Shown here piece after piece: positions 14,833 to 17,010 of a stretch of DNA of 17,010 nucleotides. The notes beneath the pieces are model-generated. The model saw nothing but the letters and a program-made list of their open reading frames with translations. It had not been told where the DNA came from and made no database searches. Origin of the DNA: Kiritimatiellia bacterium (lineage in GTDB: Bacteria; Verrucomicrobiota; Kiritimatiellia; RFP12; UBA1067); the NCBI GenBank assembly GCA_017412325.1, contig JAFPYE010000166.1:1-17010 (forward strand), given 5' to 3'. The translations under genes and the position numbers were made by a program. Numbering within the stretch: the first letter of the stretch is position 1; the number at the start of each line of letters is the position of its first letter.

Positions 14833-16722
14833 TCACTTCATCATCAGCGCGGCGAGCAGCTTCGTGAACCGCGCGCCGTCCGCGACGGGCGAGCCCTCGG
14901 CGATCAGCGCCGAATCGTAGAGGAGCGCGACCGCGTCGGAGAGCGCCGCACCCTCCAGCGTCGCGAGCTTCCGGACGAGCGGATGCGCCGCGTTCACCTC
15001 CAGGATGCGCTTCTCGTCCGGCACGTCCTGCTTCATCGCGCGCATCATCCGCACCATCGACGGCGGCAGGGAATATTCCTTCGCGACGAGGCAGCACGGC
15101 GAATCGGTGAGCCGCGTCGAGACGCGCACGTCCGACACCTGCTCGGCCAGCTCCTTCTTGACCGCCTCCAGGAACGGCTTCAGCTCGCCCGCCGCCTTCT
15201 CGTTCGCCTCCTTCTCCGCCTTCTGCTCGGCCTCGCTGCCGAACTGCACGTCGCCCTTGGCGATGTCGACGAACTTCTTGCCGTCGAACTCCCGAAGCGA
15301 CTCGGTGAGATACTCGTCCACGGGGTCGCAGAACAGGAGCACGTCGCACCCGTGGCGGCGCGCGGCCTCCAGCTGCGGGGCCTTGCGCGCGTCGTCCTCG
15401 CGCTCGGCGCAGATGTAGTAGATGTCCTTCTGGTCCGCCGCCATGTCCTTGACGTAGTCTTCGAGGAAGACGCGCTTTCCGGCATCGCTGCGCGCGGTCG
15501 GATACTTGAGGAGCTTCTTGAGGCGGTCGGCGTGCTCCCAGTCGGTGTGCACGCCTTCCTTCAGCACCGCGCCGAACGCGCCGAAGAACGCGTCGTAGCG
15601 ATCGCCCTTCTTCTTGAGGTCTTCGAGCGTCGAGAGGATCTTCGACGTGACCGCGCTCTTGATCTTCGCAATCACCGCGTCGTCCTGAAGCATCTCGCGG
15701 CTGACGTTGAGCGGCAGGTCGCTCGAATCGACGACGCCCTTGACAAACCGCAGCCAGCTCGGCAGCAGCATCTCGATGTCGTCGCCGATGAACACGTTGC
15801 GCACGTAGAGCGACAGCCCCCGCTTCTGCTGCGGCATGAAGAGGTCCATCGTCGCCTTCTTCGGCAGGAAGAGGAGCGCCTTGAACTCGACCGCGCCTTC
15901 GCCCGAGAACGGGATCGTCTCGAAGGGGCCGTCGTAGTCGTGGGTGAAGTGCTTGTAGAATTCCTCGTATTCCTCCGGCTTCACGTCCTTTTTCGCACGC
16001 TTCCAGAGGGCCACCATCGTATTGAGCGGCTTCGCCTCGCGTTCCTCGCGGCGCTTTTTGTCCTCGTCCTTCTCGTCCGTCGGCACGTCCACCGTGCGGA
16101 ACTTGATCGGGTAGGCGATGAAGTCGGAATACTTCTTCACGAGGTCCTGCACGCGCCAGTAGTCAAGATACTCCTCCTGGCCCTCGCGGAAGTGAAGCAT
16201 GATCGACGTGCCCGCGTCCGCGCGCTCGGCGTCGGCGATCGTGTAGCCGCCCGACATGTCCGACTCCCACATGAACGCGGCGGAACCGCCGCGCTTGCGG
16301 GTGACGACGCGCACCTTGTCCGCCACCATGAACGCCGCGTAAAAGCCGACGCCGAACTGGCCGATCAACTCGGGCAGCGCGTCGCCGCCTTTCTCCTTCA
16401 GCGCCTGGCGGAACGCCTTGGTGCCGGAGCTCGCGATGGTGCCGAGGTTCTTTTCGAGGTCGGCCGCGTCCATGCCGATGCCGTTGTCGGTGATCATCAT
16501 CGTTTTCGCGGTCTTGTCAACGGCGATTTCGATGGCCCATTCGGGGTTGTCGGCGACGAGTTCCTTGTCGGTGAGCCCGAGGTATTTCGCGCGGTCGATG
16601 GCGTCGGAGGCGTTGGAAATCAGCTCGCGGAGGAAGATTTCCTTCTTCGAGTAGAGTGAATTGACGACGAGATCGAGCATTTCCGCGATCTCGGCCTTGA
16701 ACTGACTGGTCTTCTTTTCCAT
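14833..16722 (-). CDS. htpG: Hsp90-family chaperone HtpG
   Basis: This 629-residue ATP-dependent chaperone is dimeric and cytosolic. The N-terminal GHKL ATPase shows FLRELISNASDAIDR (30-44), DNGIGM (79-84), GTIASSGTKAF (94-104) and IGQFGVGFYAAF (120-131). The middle domain has YVRNVFIGDD and LPLNVSREMLQ with the conserved Arg, and the C-terminal dimerisation region ends in AALMMK. Length is normal for bacterial HtpG. The ATG at 16722 (MEKKTSQF) is chosen because upstream in-frame codons to 16749 run through the -10 box. There is no Shine-Dalgarno site, so initiation seems leaderless or nearly so. It is the first gene of an operon with shikimate and isoprenoid genes, an unusual partner set for a stress chaperone. 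Confidence 0.97.
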   Translation of the reverse strand: MEKKTSQFKAEIAEMLDLVVNSLYSKKEIFLRELISNASDAIDRAKYLGLTDKELVADNPEWAIEIAVDKTAKTMMITDNGIGMDAADLEKNLGTIASSGTKAFRQALKEKGGDALPELIGQFGVGFYAAFMVADKVRVVTRKRGGSAAFMWESDMSGGYTIADAERADAGTSIMLHFREGQEEYLDYWRVQDLVKKYSDFIAYPIKFRTVDVPTDEKDEDKKRREEREAKPLNTMVALWKRAKKDVKPEEYEEFYKHFTHDYDGPFETIPFSGEGAVEFKALLFLPKKATMDLFMPQQKRGLSLYVRNVFIGDDIEMLLPSWLRFVKGVVDSSDLPLNVSREMLQDDAVIAKIKSAVTSKILSTLEDLKKKGDRYDAFFGAFGAVLKEGVHTDWEHADRLKKLLKYPTARSDAGKRVFLEDYVKDMAADQKDIYYICAEREDDARKAPQLEAARRHGCDVLLFCDPVDEYLTESLREFDGKKFVDIAKGDVQFGSEAEQKAEKEANEKAAGELKPFLEAVKKELAEQVSDVRVSTRLTDSPCCLVAKEYSLPPSMVRMMRAMKQDVPDEKRILEVNAAHPLVRKLATLEGAALSDAVALLYDSALIAEGSPVADGARFTKLLAALMMK

Positions 16723-16733
16723 AAGTGGCGGAT

Positions 16734-16742
16734 AGTATATCA
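16734..16742 (-). promoter_or_regulatory. Extended -10 promoter of the htpG operon
   Basis: On the minus strand TGATATACT (16742-16734) is an extended -10 box (TGn + TATACT). The expected start near 16727 leaves about five bases before the ATG at 16722, with no Shine-Dalgarno site. No clear -35 is present. No CIRCE-type inverted repeat or other heat-shock operator is seen. Confidence 0.55.
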
Positions 16743-16803
16743 CATTCACGCCCCTTCGAGGGCATGAAAAAAGCAGGCGAATCCTTCGCGCATATGGCGG
16801 AGG

Positions 16804-16986
16804 GCCAGGCTCAAGGCTGGCGTATCCCCCGACGAGCGAAGCGAGGAGCTTTCGCGCAGCGAAAGTCGCTAGCGGGGGCGCATCCGTAGGACGGCGCCAG
16901 GCTCAAGGCTGGCGTATCCCCCTCGGCCGGAGGCCGAGCCCGAAGGGCGCGCTAGCGGGGGTGCGTCCGTAGGACGACGCCAGGCT
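16804..16986. repeat. Structured tandem repeat, two units plus start of a third
   Basis: Unit 1 is 16804-16895 (92 bp), unit 2 is 16896-16978 (83 bp), and eight bases of a third follow. Each has an identical 27-bp left part (GCCAGGCTCAAGG... to CCCCC), a variable middle (37 and 28 bp) and a 28-bp right part (GCTAGCGGGGG...) with three differences. GCCAG/CTGGC pairs in the left part, CCCCC pairs with GGGGG across the middle, and the right part carries TCC-GTA-GGA. The middles differ in sequence but both hold a perfect 7-bp stem with a 3-base loop (16849-16865 and 16922-16938). It is intergenic, upstream of htpG. It looks like a dispersed palindromic element; function unknown. Confidence 0.85.
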
Positions 16987-17010
16987 TTTTCTTTTGCCCT
17001 GCAGGCCCAA

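Noticed and set aside
13372..16659. A 1095-codon open frame on the plus strand, antisense to aroC-aroD and htpG
   Set aside because: Same Arg/His/Asp-rich antisense composition, no ribosome site or domain, and it opposes two well-recognised genes.
16764..16889. A 41-codon plus-strand frame (MKKAGESFAHMAEG...) running into the first repeat unit
   Set aside because: No convincing ribosome site, and over half of it is the structured repeat; the second unit does not keep the frame pattern. Probably chance.
16804..16986. CRISPR array or integron attC site
   Set aside because: Only two units, arms too long and internally palindromic for CRISPR repeats with regular spacers, and no GTTRRRY core as in attC.

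Overview
The window is about 17 kb of high-GC bacterial DNA. Every supported gene lies on the minus strand, so the layout reads from right to left. Outer-membrane-type lipoproteins, an LpoB/YcfL pair and a lipid-linked glycosyltransferase point to a Gram-negative (diderm) bacterium. The mix of genes would fit the PVC group, possibly an uncultured Kiritimatiellota/Verrucomicrobiota relative. That placement is an inference; no rRNA or other marker in the window settles it.

Region 1 (17010 to 16723) has no gene. It holds two copies, plus the start of a third, of a structured repeat of about 90 bp. Region 2 (16722 to 11841) is a tight operon: htpG (Hsp90 chaperone), a fused chorismate synthase/3-dehydroquinate dehydratase (AroC-AroD), aroE (shikimate dehydrogenase) and ispF (isoprenoid synthesis). 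aroC-aroD/aroE and aroE/ispF are joined by ATGA overlaps. Three shikimate-pathway activities therefore sit on two adjacent polypeptides.

Region 3 (11809 to 7799) starts at an extended -10 promoter almost touching the start codon. It encodes an unrecognised 522-residue protein with a C2H2-type zinc finger and a 17-residue tandem repeat, then pheT (phenylalanyl-tRNA synthetase beta), which overlaps it. pheS is not in the window. Region 4 (7630 to 3634) encodes an unrecognised exported protein, a GT2-GtrA glycosyltransferase fusion, tyrS with an altered HIGH motif, and tcdA (tRNA t6A cyclisation).

Region 5 (3577 to the left edge) is an envelope operon with its own promoter: a YcfL-type lipoprotein, a surface-repeat protein, an LpoB-type lipoprotein and two exported proteins that look CsgG/LpoB-like, the last cut by the window edge. 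These genes have good Shine-Dalgarno sites, whereas the first genes of regions 2 and 3 appear to be leaderless or nearly so.

Most of the window is housekeeping. The points most worth following are the structured repeats, the AroC-AroD fusion, the zinc-finger protein, the TyrRS active-site substitution, the leaderless promoters and the expanded LpoB operon.
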